Of a stretch of DNA of 64,000 nucleotides, positions 9,033 to 17,058 are shown piece by piece. Under the pieces are notes generated by a model. It worked only from the letters and a program-made list of their open reading frames with translations, was not told where the DNA came from and searched no databases. A program made the position numbers and the translations under genes. The DNA comes from Bradyrhizobium elkanii WSM2783. Its GTDB lineage: Bacteria; Pseudomonadota; Alphaproteobacteria; Rhizobiales; Xanthobacteraceae. How positions within the stretch are numbered: position 1 is the stretch's first letter; each line of letters opens with the position of its first letter. Where the stretch lies: positions 35,206-99,205 of the forward strand of contig NZ_AXAP01000031.1 in NCBI RefSeq assembly GCF_000472865.1. Reading direction: 5' to 3'.

Positions 9033-10403
9033 ATGGCAAGTGACATTCTGATTGTCGACGATGAAGCAGACATTCGCGACCTCGTTGCCGGCATCCTCGA
9101 AGACGAAGGCTTTTCCTCGCGCACCGCGCGCGACAGCGATTCGGCGCTGGCGGAGATCGCCAACCGTCGCCCGCATCTGGTCTTCCTCGACATCTGGCTG
9201 CAGGGCTCCAAGCTCGACGGGCTGCAGCTCCTGGAGCAGATCAAGAAGGACAATGCCGACCTGCCGGTGGTGATGATCTCCGGCCACGGCAACATCGAGA
9301 CCGCGGTCGCTGCGATCAAGCGCGGCGCCTATGACTTCATCGAAAAGCCGTTCAAGTCGGACCGGCTGATCCTGGTCGCCAACCGGGCGCTGGAGAATTC
9401 GCGCCTCAAGCGCGAAGTGAAAGAACTCAAGCAACAGGCTCCAACTGCAAGCATTTTGACCGGCCGCTCCGCCTGCATGAACCAGTTACGCCAGACCATC
9501 GAGCGCGCCGCCAAGGCCAACAGCCGCATCCTGATCGTGGGGCCGGCAGGCTCCGGCAAGGAGCTGGTGGCGCGAACGCTGCACCAGGCATCGAGCCGCG
9601 CCGACGGCCCGTTCGTCGTCATCAACGCGGCTGCGATCACGCCCGAGCGGATGGAGGTCGAGTTGTTCGGCGTCGAGGCTTCCAATGGTGAGCAGCCGCG
9701 CAAGCCGGGCGCCCTGGAAGAGGCGCATGGCGGCACGCTGTTCATTGACGAGATCGCTGATATGCCGCGCGAAACCCAGAACAAGATCTTGCGCGTGCTG
9801 GTCGACCAGACGTTCCAGCGCTCCGGTGGCACCGCAAAGGTCCATGTCGACGTCCGCATCATCTCCTCCACGGCGCGCAACCTGGAGGAGGAGATCGCGG
9901 CCGGCCACTTCCGCGAGGATCTCTACCATCGCCTGTCGGTGGTGCCGATCCGGGTGCCGCCGCTGTCGGAGCGTCGCGAGGATATTCCCGAACTGATCGA
10001 CTATTTCATGGACCAGATCTCGGCGGCGACCGGCCTGCCGAAACGGCAGATCGGCCAGGACGCGATGGCGGTGCTGCAGTCCCATGTCTGGCCCGGCAAC
10101 GTCCGCCAGCTCCGCAACAATGTCGAGCGGGTGATGATTCTGGCCGGCGGCGGCCCCGAGGCGATCATCACCGCGGACATGCTGCCGCAGGACGTCGGCT
10201 CGATGGTGCCGGCGATGCCGACCAGCAGCAATGGCGAGCACATCATGGGATTACCGCTGCGCGAGGCGCGAGAGGTATTCGAGCGCGACTATCTGATCGC
10301 CCAGATCAGCCGGTTTTCCGGCAATATCTCGCGCACGGCGGAGTTCGTCGGGATGGAGCGCTCCGCGCTCCATCGCAAGCTCAAGGCCTTGGGGGTCGGC
10401 TGA
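9033..10403 (+). CDS. ntrX: Response regulator NtrX
   Basis: A 456-residue NtrC-family regulator: receiver with Asp53 (VFLDIWLQGSKLDG), AAA+ module with a Walker A-like GPAGSGKE and Walker B GGTLFIDEIADMP, and Fis helix-turn-helix (TAEFVGMERSALHRKL). The GAFTGA loop is missing; the equivalent stretch reads VEASNGEQPRKPGALEE. A lack of GAFTGA is reported for several alphaproteobacterial NtrX proteins and argues against classical sigma-54 activation. It is the cognate partner of NtrY by adjacency. Confidence 0.95.
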   Translation: MASDILIVDDEADIRDLVAGILEDEGFSSRTARDSDSALAEIANRRPHLVFLDIWLQGSKLDGLQLLEQIKKDNADLPVVMISGHGNIETAVAAIKRGAYDFIEKPFKSDRLILVANRALENSRLKREVKELKQQAPTASILTGRSACMNQLRQTIERAAKANSRILIVGPAGSGKELVARTLHQASSRADGPFVVINAAAITPERMEVELFGVEASNGEQPRKPGALEEAHGGTLFIDEIADMPRETQNKILRVLVDQTFQRSGGTAKVHVDVRIISSTARNLEEEIAAGHFREDLYHRLSVVPIRVPPLSERREDIPELIDYFMDQISAATGLPKRQIGQDAMAVLQSHVWPGNVRQLRNNVERVMILAGGGPEAIITADMLPQDVGSMVPAMPTSSNGEHIMGLPLREAREVFERDYLIAQISRFSGNISRTAEFVGMERSALHRKLKALGVG

Positions 10404-10664
10404 GCCAACCGGTCGCAGATCCATGCAATTGACTGGGAATGATCGCTTTTTTCCCCATGCTTTTGCGGCAATTGCCGATTCTTGTTCATGGGTGGCGCGT
10501 CAACCGGCTTGCCTAATGGGCGGGCCTGCCCTCTAATCCTACCGCCGAGCCTGTCAGAGGGGGAACTCAGGACAGGCCGGCGACCGGGGAAAGGCTCCAT
10601 CAGAGGGCTCCAACCGGTTCCAACATTCCAATAAGAAGAACCACAAGACGGCGGGACAACAAAA

Positions 10665-10913
10665 ATGGCGGCAGACCGCGCTCAAAATCTACAAGACACC
10701 TTCCTAAATCATGTTCGTAAGACCAAGACGCCACTGACGATCTTTCTGGTGAATGGCGTTAAACTGCAGGGTATTGTCACCTGGTTTGACAATTTCTGCC
10801 TTTTACTCCGGCGCGACGGTCATTCGCAGCTTGTCTACAAGCACGCGATCTCGACCATCATGCCGGGCGCACCGATCCAGTTGTTTGAAGGTGGTGAAGA
10901 TACACAGGGTTGA
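10665..10913 (+). CDS. hfq: RNA chaperone Hfq
   Basis: An 82-residue Sm-fold protein that pairs small RNAs with mRNAs as a hexamer. Sm1 (LTIFLVNGVKLQGIVTWFDN) and the Sm2 YKHAISTIMP motif are both present. The length is typical for rhizobial Hfq, which has a short acidic tail. A 261-bp leader separates it from ntrX and should hold its promoter; I saw no convincing consensus there. hflX begins 12 bp after the stop, the conserved hfq-hflX arrangement. Confidence 0.97.
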   Translation: MAADRAQNLQDTFLNHVRKTKTPLTIFLVNGVKLQGIVTWFDNFCLLLRRDGHSQLVYKHAISTIMPGAPIQLFEGGEDTQG

Positions 10914-10924
10914 GAGTGAACTGA

Positions 10925-12307
10925 TTGGAGCCCCGTAATCGTGAAGGGGCCGCCGACCGGCCACGGTCGGCGGAGGGAATTGAGACGGGCCGGGTGATTG
11001 TCGTCGGCCCGTACATGCGCATGCGCCGCGGCGAGGCCGAGGCGCAAGCGGAGGCCTTTGTCCGCGATTTCGAAGGGCGGATCGAGGAGGCGGCCGGGCT
11101 TGCGCGCGCCATCGACCTTGCGGTGATCGACAGCGTGATCGCCCCCGTCAGCCAGATCAGGCCGGCGACCTATCTCGGCAAGGGCAAGGTCGAGGAGATC
11201 ACCGGCCTCGTCGCCAGCCACAACATCGAGCTCGTGGTGATGGATTGCGCGCTGTCGCCGATCCAGCAGCGCAACCTCGAGAAGGCCTGGAACACCAAGG
11301 TGCTCGACCGCACCGGTCTGATCCTGGAGATCTTCGGCCGCCGCGCCAAGACCAGGGAAGGCGCGCTGCAGGTCGAGCTCGCGCATCTCAATTACCAGCG
11401 CAGCCGGCTGGTGCGGTCATGGACCCATCTGGAGCGTCAGCGCGGCGGCTTCGGCTTCATGGGCGGCCCCGGCGAAACCCAGATCGAGGCCGACCGGCGG
11501 CTGATCAGCGAGCGCATCACCAAGCTCGAAAGCGAGCTGAAGAAGGTTCAGGCGACGCGGCGATTGCACCGCGCCGGCCGCCAGCGTGTGCCGTACCGCG
11601 TGGTGGCGCTGGTTGGCTACACCAATGCGGGCAAGTCGACGCTGTTCAACCGGCTGACCCGTGCCGATGTCCAGGCCGCCGATATGCTGTTCGCGACGCT
11701 CGATCCGACGCTCCGTGCGCTGCATCTGCCGCATGGTGGCAAGGCGATGCTGTCTGATACCGTCGGCTTCATCTCCAACCTGCCGACACAGCTCGTCGCG
11801 GCATTCCGCGCCACGCTGGAAGAGGTGCTGGAAGCCGATCTCATCCTCCACGTCCGCGACATCTCGCATGAGGATGCCGAGGCCCAGGAGCGCGACGTCG
11901 AGGCGGTGCTGCGCCAGCTCGGGATCGATCCCGATGCCGACGGCGGCCAGCGCATCATCGAAGTCTGGAACAAGATCGACTGCTTCGATCCCGAGGAGCG
12001 CGCGAATTTGCGCAACATCGCCGCCCGCCGTCCGCCGGAGCGGCCGGCCTTCCTGGTCTCCGCCTGGAGCGGGGAGGGCGTCAACGAACTGCTCGCCGCG
12101 ATCGAGGATCGGCTGGCGGCAAAGCGCATGACGCTGGACCTGTCGATCGATGCCTCCGACGGCGCCGGCATTAGCTGGCTGCACCGCAATTCCGAAGTGC
12201 TCGACAAGAAGCTGCATGACGGCCGCTTTGATATGACCGTGCGCGTCGACGAGACGAAGCGCGATATCGTCGTGTCACGCTTCGATGCCGTGCCGCATGT
12301 GATGTGA
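10925..12307 (+). CDS. hflX: Ribosome-splitting GTPase HflX
   Basis: A 460-residue TRAFAC GTPase. The N-terminal HflX domain contains RPATYLGKGKVEEI, followed by a coiled-coil linker (LISERITKLESELKKV). The G domain has G1 GYTNAGKSTLFNRLT, G3 DTVGF and G4 NKID. It splits stalled 70S ribosomes under heat and other stresses. The frame is open only from a TTG at 10925, because a TGA lies immediately upstream; a GTG at 10994 is the alternative. I prefer the TTG because of its position 12 bp after hfq. Confidence 0.93.
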   Translation: MEPRNREGAADRPRSAEGIETGRVIVVGPYMRMRRGEAEAQAEAFVRDFEGRIEEAAGLARAIDLAVIDSVIAPVSQIRPATYLGKGKVEEITGLVASHNIELVVMDCALSPIQQRNLEKAWNTKVLDRTGLILEIFGRRAKTREGALQVELAHLNYQRSRLVRSWTHLERQRGGFGFMGGPGETQIEADRRLISERITKLESELKKVQATRRLHRAGRQRVPYRVVALVGYTNAGKSTLFNRLTRADVQAADMLFATLDPTLRALHLPHGGKAMLSDTVGFISNLPTQLVAAFRATLEEVLEADLILHVRDISHEDAEAQERDVEAVLRQLGIDPDADGGQRIIEVWNKIDCFDPEERANLRNIAARRPPERPAFLVSAWSGEGVNELLAAIEDRLAAKRMTLDLSIDASDGAGISWLHRNSEVLDKKLHDGRFDMTVRVDETKRDIVVSRFDAVPHVM

Positions 12308-12318
12308 GCGGAAGCCCC

Positions 12319-12405
12319 GTAGCCCGGATGGAGCGCAGCGCAATCCGGGACCGGTCGAGCCAAACCCAAGAACCCCGGATTTCGCTTACGCTCCATCCGG
12401 GTTAC
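12319..12405. repeat. Palindromic repeat (GTAGCCCGGATGGAGCG type)
   Basis: Arms GTAGCCCGGATGGAGCG and CGCTCCATCCGGGTTAC frame a loop between convergent hflX and mazG. The right arm lies inside mazG and encodes its last codons and stop. This sequence family is scattered through Bradyrhizobium-type genomes. Confidence 0.8.
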
Positions 12406-13216
12406 GGGCACCTTTCGCTTCGTTCCACAGCGCATCCATCTCTTCGAGAGATGCGTCTTGCGGCGAACGCCCCTTCGCCTCTAACGCGCGCTCGATATAG
12501 GCAAAGCGGCGCTCGAATTTGGCGTTGGTGCCGCGGAGTGCGGTTTCCGGATCGGCGCCGACGTGCCGCGCGAGATTGACCACCGCGAATAGGAGGTCGC
12601 CGGTTTCTTCCGCCAGTTCATCGGCATCGGCCCCGTCGAGTGCGGCCTCGATCTCGTCAGCCTCCTCGCGGATTTTCTTCAACACCGCGCGCGGATCGTT
12701 CCAGTCGAAGCCGACGGTCGACGCCTTGCGCTGCAGCTCCATCGCGCGCGTGAGGGCAGGCTGGCCGGCCTTGACGCCGGCAAGCAACGATTTGTGCCCG
12801 GCCTCTTGCGGCGGCCGGCGCGCCGCACGCTCGGCCTTCTCCTCGGCCTTGATGCGATCCCAGACTTCCTTGACGTGGGAGGGGGCGAGATTGCCGTCCT
12901 TGTCGGCGAACACATGCGGATGCCGCCGGATCATCTTCCTGGTGATCGCCTCCACAACGTCGCCGAACGCAAAGGCGTTCTGCTCCTCCGCCATGCGGGC
13001 GTGGAACACGACCTGCAGCAGCAGATCGCCGAGTTCTTCCCTGAGATCGTCGAGATCGCCGCGGGTGATGGCATCCACCACCTCATGGGCTTCCTCGATC
13101 GTGTAAGGGGCGATGGTCGCAAAGTTCTGCTCGAGGTCCCAGGGGCAGCCGGTCACCGGCGTGCGCAAGGCGGCCATGATCTCGATGAGGCGTGAAATGT
13201 CGCGGGAAGGGGTCAT
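12386..13216 (-). CDS. mazG: Nucleoside triphosphate pyrophosphohydrolase MazG
   Basis: A 276-residue all-alpha NTP pyrophosphatase with two MazG repeats. The first shows CPWDLEQNFATIAPYTIEEAHEVVDAI and the EELGDLLLQVVFHARM helix; the second shows EEADEIEAAL and EETGDLLFAVVNLARH. The paired EExxE and EEx2D metal ligands are present in both. It hydrolyses (d)NTPs and lowers damaged nucleotides or (p)ppGpp. The ATG at 13216 (MTPSRDISRL) is chosen because the longer upstream frame shows no conservation. The last residues (ARNPDGA) and stop come from the palindromic repeat. Confidence 0.93.
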   Translation of the reverse strand: MTPSRDISRLIEIMAALRTPVTGCPWDLEQNFATIAPYTIEEAHEVVDAITRGDLDDLREELGDLLLQVVFHARMAEEQNAFAFGDVVEAITRKMIRRHPHVFADKDGNLAPSHVKEVWDRIKAEEKAERAARRPPQEAGHKSLLAGVKAGQPALTRAMELQRKASTVGFDWNDPRAVLKKIREEADEIEAALDGADADELAEETGDLLFAVVNLARHVGADPETALRGTNAKFERRFAYIERALEAKGRSPQDASLEEMDALWNEAKGARNPDGA

Positions 13217-13343
13217 GCGGCCACCAGAATTCTGCTTGTCCCGCTTTATGCCGTAAGCGACCGGCCGATCCCAGCGGAACACGCTGAAATATGCCGATTT
13301 CCACCGGTTGGCCGCAATTGCTGGCGGTGCTAAAGCGCGCACC

Positions 13344-14060
13344 ATGAGTGAAGATTTATCGTCCGAAACCGCGCTGGTGCTGTTCTCCGGCGGCCAGGAT
13401 TCCACCACCTGCCTTGCCTGGGCGCTCAAGCATTTTGCGCGCGTCGAAATGCTTGGCTTTGCCTATGGGCAGCGCCACGCGATTGAGCTCGAATGCCGGG
13501 AGGGGCTGGTTTCCGGCATCACGGCACTGCGGCCGGACTGGGCTTCAAAGCTGGGCGAGAGTCACACGCTGGAAATCCCGACGCTCGCCGAAATTTCCGA
13601 CACCGCGCTAACACGTGACGTCGCGATCGCGATGGGCGCGGACGGCTTGCCCAATACTTTCGTGCCCGGACGCAACCTCGTATTCCTCACCTTCGCGGCC
13701 GCGCTGGCCTACCGGCGCGGCATCCGCCACATCGTCGGCGGCATGTGCGAGACTGACTATTCCGGTTATCCCGATTGCCGCAACGAGACCATCAAGGCAC
13801 TGCAGTCGGCGCTCAGCCTCGGCATGGCCAAGGATTTCGAACTGCACACGCCGCTGATGTGGCTGAGCAAGGCCGAAACCTGGAAGCTCGCTCATGAACT
13901 CGGCGGCACCGGCCTGGTCGACCTGATCCGCGAGCACTCCCATACCTGCTATCTCGGCGACCGCGGCGCGCCGCACGACTGGGGCTACGGCTGCGGCGAA
14001 TGCCCGGCGTGTACGCTGCGGGAGAGGGGATGGCGGGAGTATGCGGCCGCCCAACGCTAG
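13344..14060 (+). CDS. queC: 7-cyano-7-deazaguanine synthase QueC
   Basis: A 238-residue ATP-dependent enzyme that turns 7-carboxy-7-deazaguanine and ammonia into preQ0 for queuosine tRNA modification. The PP-loop FSGGQDSTT lies near the N terminus, and a zinc site is formed by CYLGDR and GYGCGECPACTLR near the C terminus. The ATG at 13344 (MSEDLSSETA) matches the normal family start. Its TAG lies in a CTAG that also serves, on the other strand, as the stop of the nitrile hydratase accessory gene. Confidence 0.95.
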   Translation: MSEDLSSETALVLFSGGQDSTTCLAWALKHFARVEMLGFAYGQRHAIELECREGLVSGITALRPDWASKLGESHTLEIPTLAEISDTALTRDVAIAMGADGLPNTFVPGRNLVFLTFAAALAYRRGIRHIVGGMCETDYSGYPDCRNETIKALQSALSLGMAKDFELHTPLMWLSKAETWKLAHELGGTGLVDLIREHSHTCYLGDRGAPHDWGYGCGECPACTLRERGWREYAAAQR

Positions 14061-14437
14061 CCCGCAAAATCCTCCGGCCGCAGTTCGATCGGCTTGCCGT
14101 GCGGGGTGCGGTCGGCGGCATGGTCCCAGGCGTCGCGGTAGCGGTGCAGGGTCTCGGCGGTGGCGACGCCTTTTTCGGCGACGAGATGTTCCAGCGTCGC
14201 GAGCCAGTGGCGATAATAAGTCTCGCCGGTGTCGGGATCGCCTTCCGCCTGTGCGCGCTTGATCTGGTCGGCGAGGGCTGCGGCCCATTCGTTCCAGGTG
14301 AACAACCCGCGCTCGTGCAGCGTTAGCGCCATTGCAAAGGCCTGCGCTTCCCAGGGCTCGCGGAACACCGGGCCGTCATCGTCGCGCGGGATGCTCGGCA
14401 CGGCGGCGGTGGCGCGCGCGGCTGCGGCGCTGTCCAT
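14057..14437 (-). CDS. Nitrile hydratase accessory protein
   Basis: A 126-residue protein resembling the N-terminal part of the nitrile hydratase beta subunit, the hallmark of the accessory/activator family. Key stretches are GPVFREPWEAQAFAMA, ERGLFTWNEWAAAL and DPDTGETYYRHWLATLE. In known systems it chaperones cobalt into the alpha subunit or assists subunit maturation. Its ATG shares one base with the beta-subunit stop, so the genes are coupled. It closes the operon alpha-beta-accessory and overlaps queC by four bases tail to tail. Confidence 0.88.
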   Translation of the reverse strand: MDSAAAARATAAVPSIPRDDDGPVFREPWEAQAFAMALTLHERGLFTWNEWAAALADQIKRAQAEGDPDTGETYYRHWLATLEHLVAEKGVATAETLHRYRDAWDHAADRTPHGKPIELRPEDFAG

Positions 14438-15096
14438 CACACACGCTCCAGATATGGCTCGAAGGCGTCGACCGAAATCTTGACGGTCGGATCGGACTCC
14501 GGGCCCCACAATTCGGTCCCGTCGAACACCACGGTGTAGAGCCACTGCGGGTTCTCGCCGGCTTCCATTGCGGCGGAGTCCGGAAACACGTGACAGCCAT
14601 GGTCGCGCTCGACCACGCCGACATGGCCGCGCACATAGCGGGGCAGCCGCGTGTGCGTGAGGGGGTGGATGTTCTTCGCGCGCACCCTGTCGCCTGCCTT
14701 GAACTTTGCGGGCGCCGGCGCCGTGCGGCCGAACTTGCCGCGCACCATCACGCGCTCGACGTCATCGAGCTCGAATTTGCCATGCTTGAGCGCCTTTGGC
14801 GGCTGCACCGCGTGGCCCGTTGCGACTTCGTCTTTTGCGATGAACCCCTTGTCCAGCAAGAGGTCCTCGAGCCCGAGCAGCCACTTCGTGTAATAGCAGC
14901 TCGCGAGATAGATGTGCGGCGGCAAGGCTTCGCGATAATAGCGCGAGGTGTCGATGTTGAAGGCGCCGGCCGCGCCCATCGCGCGCACCATCGCCATCAC
15001 CCGCGCTTCCCATGCGGCATGGAACATCGGCTCGTTCGGCTCGGGCTCGACCTTGCCGAACCCGTCCATGCCGCCCATGTCGTGCACGCCGTTCAT
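14437..15096 (-). CDS. nthB: Nitrile hydratase beta subunit
   Basis: A 219-residue beta subunit that pairs with NthA to hydrate nitriles to amides. It begins with the conserved MNGVHDMGGMDGFG and has EPMFHAAWEARVMAM and the C-terminal barrel (AGDRVRAKNIHP, LPRYVRGHVGVV, LWGPESDP). The ATG at 15096 overlaps the alpha-subunit stop (ATGA). The length is typical for cobalt-type enzymes. Confidence 0.94.
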   Translation of the reverse strand: MNGVHDMGGMDGFGKVEPEPNEPMFHAAWEARVMAMVRAMGAAGAFNIDTSRYYREALPPHIYLASCYYTKWLLGLEDLLLDKGFIAKDEVATGHAVQPPKALKHGKFELDDVERVMVRGKFGRTAPAPAKFKAGDRVRAKNIHPLTHTRLPRYVRGHVGVVERDHGCHVFPDSAAMEAGENPQWLYTVVFDGTELWGPESDPTVKISVDAFEPYLERV

Positions 15097-15722
15097 GACG
15101 GCGCTCCCGGCCGCCTCGGGAACCCGGTGCCGATCATGGAATCGCGTGTCACGAGGTCCGCAAGCTGCGCCTCGCTCCAGCCCTCGGTGCCTTCGGGCCG
15201 CATCGGCAGCACCAGGAAGCGCGTCTCGGCGGTCGAGTCCCACACCCGGATTTCGGTCACCTTCGGCAGCGTCACGCCGAAATCGGCGAGCACGCCGCGC
15301 GGATCCTTCACGGCGCGCGAGCGATAAGGCGCGGCCTTGTACCAGACCGGCGGCAGGCCGAGCATTTCCCAGGGGTAGCAGGAGCACAAAGTGCACACGA
15401 CCATGTTGTGGCGCTGCGGCGTGTTCTCGACCACGACAAGATGGTCGCCGACGCGGCTGACATGGCCGAGCGTGCCGACGGCCTTGCTGCCGTCCTCCAG
15501 CAGCGCCTGCTTGAACGACGGATCTGTCCAGGCCTTGGCGACGACCCGCGCACCGTTGTGCGGGCCGATCCGGGTCTCATAGGCCTGAATGATGGCGTCG
15601 AGCGCGGCCGGCTCGACATAGCCCTTCTCGGTCAAGATGGTTTCGAGCGCGCGCACGCGCAGCTCGGTCTCGGACAGTTCCGAATGGTCGTGGTCGTGAT
15701 GATGATGGTCGTGATCGCTCAT
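15093..15722 (-). CDS. nthA: Nitrile hydratase alpha subunit, cobalt type
   Basis: A 209-residue catalytic subunit. The metal claw reads VCTLCSCYPW with ligands Cys110, Cys113, Ser114 and Cys115. Threonine at the second position of CTLCSC marks cobalt-type enzymes, where iron types have CSLCSC. The first 13 residues after Met are mostly His and Asp (SDHDHHHHDHDH), a possible metal-collecting tail. It is the first gene of the operon. The 81-bp gap to the divergent enoyl-CoA hydratase must hold both promoters. Likely role: use of nitriles as nitrogen source together with an amidase not seen here. Confidence 0.95.
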   Translation of the reverse strand: MSDHDHHHHDHDHSELSETELRVRALETILTEKGYVEPAALDAIIQAYETRIGPHNGARVVAKAWTDPSFKQALLEDGSKAVGTLGHVSRVGDHLVVVENTPQRHNMVVCTLCSCYPWEMLGLPPVWYKAAPYRSRAVKDPRGVLADFGVTLPKVTEIRVWDSTAETRFLVLPMRPEGTEGWSEAQLADLVTRDSMIGTGFPRRPGAPS

Positions 15723-15803
15723 GGTGGCGAAGATAGGCGAAGAATCCCGGGGATGTCGAGGCATAGAGTCTGCTAGCATTTCGGTCATGACAGGGAGGCA
15801 ATC

Positions 15804-16610
15804 GTGGCAGAATACATAAAAATCGAAAAAGGCCTTGGCCCGGAGGGCCGCATCGCGGTCGTGCGCTTCGACCGCGGGGACGGCATCAACGCGCTGTCGC
15901 CGGAGGCGCTGCGCCAGCTCACCGATGCGGCCCGCAGCTTCGAGGATGATGCCGCGACGTCCGTCGTCGTGCTCACCGGCGGCGCAAAATCCTTCAGCGC
16001 CGGCTTCGATCTCAAGGACGCCGAAGGCCGTTCGCGCCGCACCATGGATATCGGCACGCTGCGCCACCACCTGAAGCTTGGGCCGCGGCTGACGCGGGCC
16101 TGGCAGGACATGGAACAGGTCACGATCGGCGCAATCGAGGGCTTTTGCATCGGCGGTGGCGTGGCGCTGGCGGTTGCGCTCGACTTCCGCGTCATGGCGC
16201 GCGATTCCCATATGCGCGTGCCCGAGATCGGGCTCGGCATGAACATGAGCTGGCAGAGCGTGCCGCGCATGCTGCATCTGATGGGACCGGCACGGACCAA
16301 GCAGGCCGTGATCCTCGCCGACGACCGCATCTCCGCCGCGGAGGCCTATGAATGGGGATTGGTGGAGCAGGTGGCCGAGCCCGGCAAGGCGTTTGAGGCC
16401 GCCATGACGCTTGCGACAAAGATCGCGGCGCAGCCGCCGATCTCGGTCGCCATGACAAAGCTCACGGTCAACCGCATCGCGCACGCGCTCGATGATCTGG
16501 CTAGCCATATGGATGTCGATCAGTTCGCGCTGGCAAGCGTGACCGAGGATCACAAAGAGGGCGTGGCGGCATTCCTGGAACGGCGGAAACCGCGGTTCAG
16601 GGGGCGATAG
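15804..16610 (+). CDS. Enoyl-CoA hydratase/isomerase family protein
   Basis: A 268-residue crotonase-fold protein. The oxyanion-hole segments are KSFSAGFDLKD and EGFCIGGGVALAVALD; VPEIGLGMNMSW follows. The usual first catalytic glutamate is hard to place, so hydratase versus isomerase or hydrolase activity cannot be told from sequence. It stands divergent to the nitrile hydratase operon, and whether they share a pathway is unknown. Confidence 0.85.
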   Translation: MAEYIKIEKGLGPEGRIAVVRFDRGDGINALSPEALRQLTDAARSFEDDAATSVVVLTGGAKSFSAGFDLKDAEGRSRRTMDIGTLRHHLKLGPRLTRAWQDMEQVTIGAIEGFCIGGGVALAVALDFRVMARDSHMRVPEIGLGMNMSWQSVPRMLHLMGPARTKQAVILADDRISAAEAYEWGLVEQVAEPGKAFEAAMTLATKIAAQPPISVAMTKLTVNRIAHALDDLASHMDVDQFALASVTEDHKEGVAAFLERRKPRFRGR

Positions 16611-16619
16611 CGCTTCGGG

Positions 16620-16961
16620 CTACTTTCGCGCTGCCGTCGTAGCATGCGCGTCAGCGGCCATTTCGAGGCAGGTCTGGAGCTCGACATAGCTCGGCGTGCC
16701 GTCGATGCTGGACTCGCTGATGCATGCCGCCTTGTCCTTCGCCGTGAACTTGCTCCACTGCCCAGCCACTTGCGCCCGGGCCTGCTCTTCGGCCTTCGTG
16801 CAGGACGCCAGGGTCTCTCCGATCCCTACCGTCTCAGCCGTCTCTGCTTTGCAGATTTTGGCGATGTCAAATTTCGGCACCGCGTCCGCCGCGCGCACAT
16901 CGTGTGATGCTGCAATTGAAGCGGCCGCGCCGACCGCGGCAAAAATGATGAATTTGCGCAT
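16620..16961 (-). CDS. Small secreted protein with conserved cysteines
   Basis: A 113-residue protein with a clear signal peptide (MRKFIIFAAVGAAASIAA, probable cleavage after VRA near residue 24). The mature part has four cysteines (KICKAE, LASCTK, AACISE, QTCLEM) and is mostly helical and charged. No family is recognised. The cysteines suggest disulfides in the periplasm. Confidence 0.7.
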   Translation of the reverse strand: MRKFIIFAAVGAAASIAASHDVRAADAVPKFDIAKICKAETAETVGIGETLASCTKAEEQARAQVAGQWSKFTAKDKAACISESSIDGTPSYVELQTCLEMAADAHATTAARK

Positions 16962-17058
16962 GTTCGACCTCCGGTCACATCAATCATCATTAGACAAGCT
17001 CGTTCGATGTTGACGAAGATCAAGCCGGCGGCCGAGCACGTGAACGTGATCGTCATGA

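Noticed and set aside
10404..10664. Search for a sigma-54 or sigma-32 promoter in the hfq leader
   Set aside because: GG-N10-GC spacing does not fit at TGGCGCG, and no convincing heat-shock element was found.
15723..16553. Upstream extension of the nitrile hydratase alpha frame to 16553
   Set aside because: It runs antisense through the enoyl-CoA hydratase; the His-rich start at 15722 fits the family.
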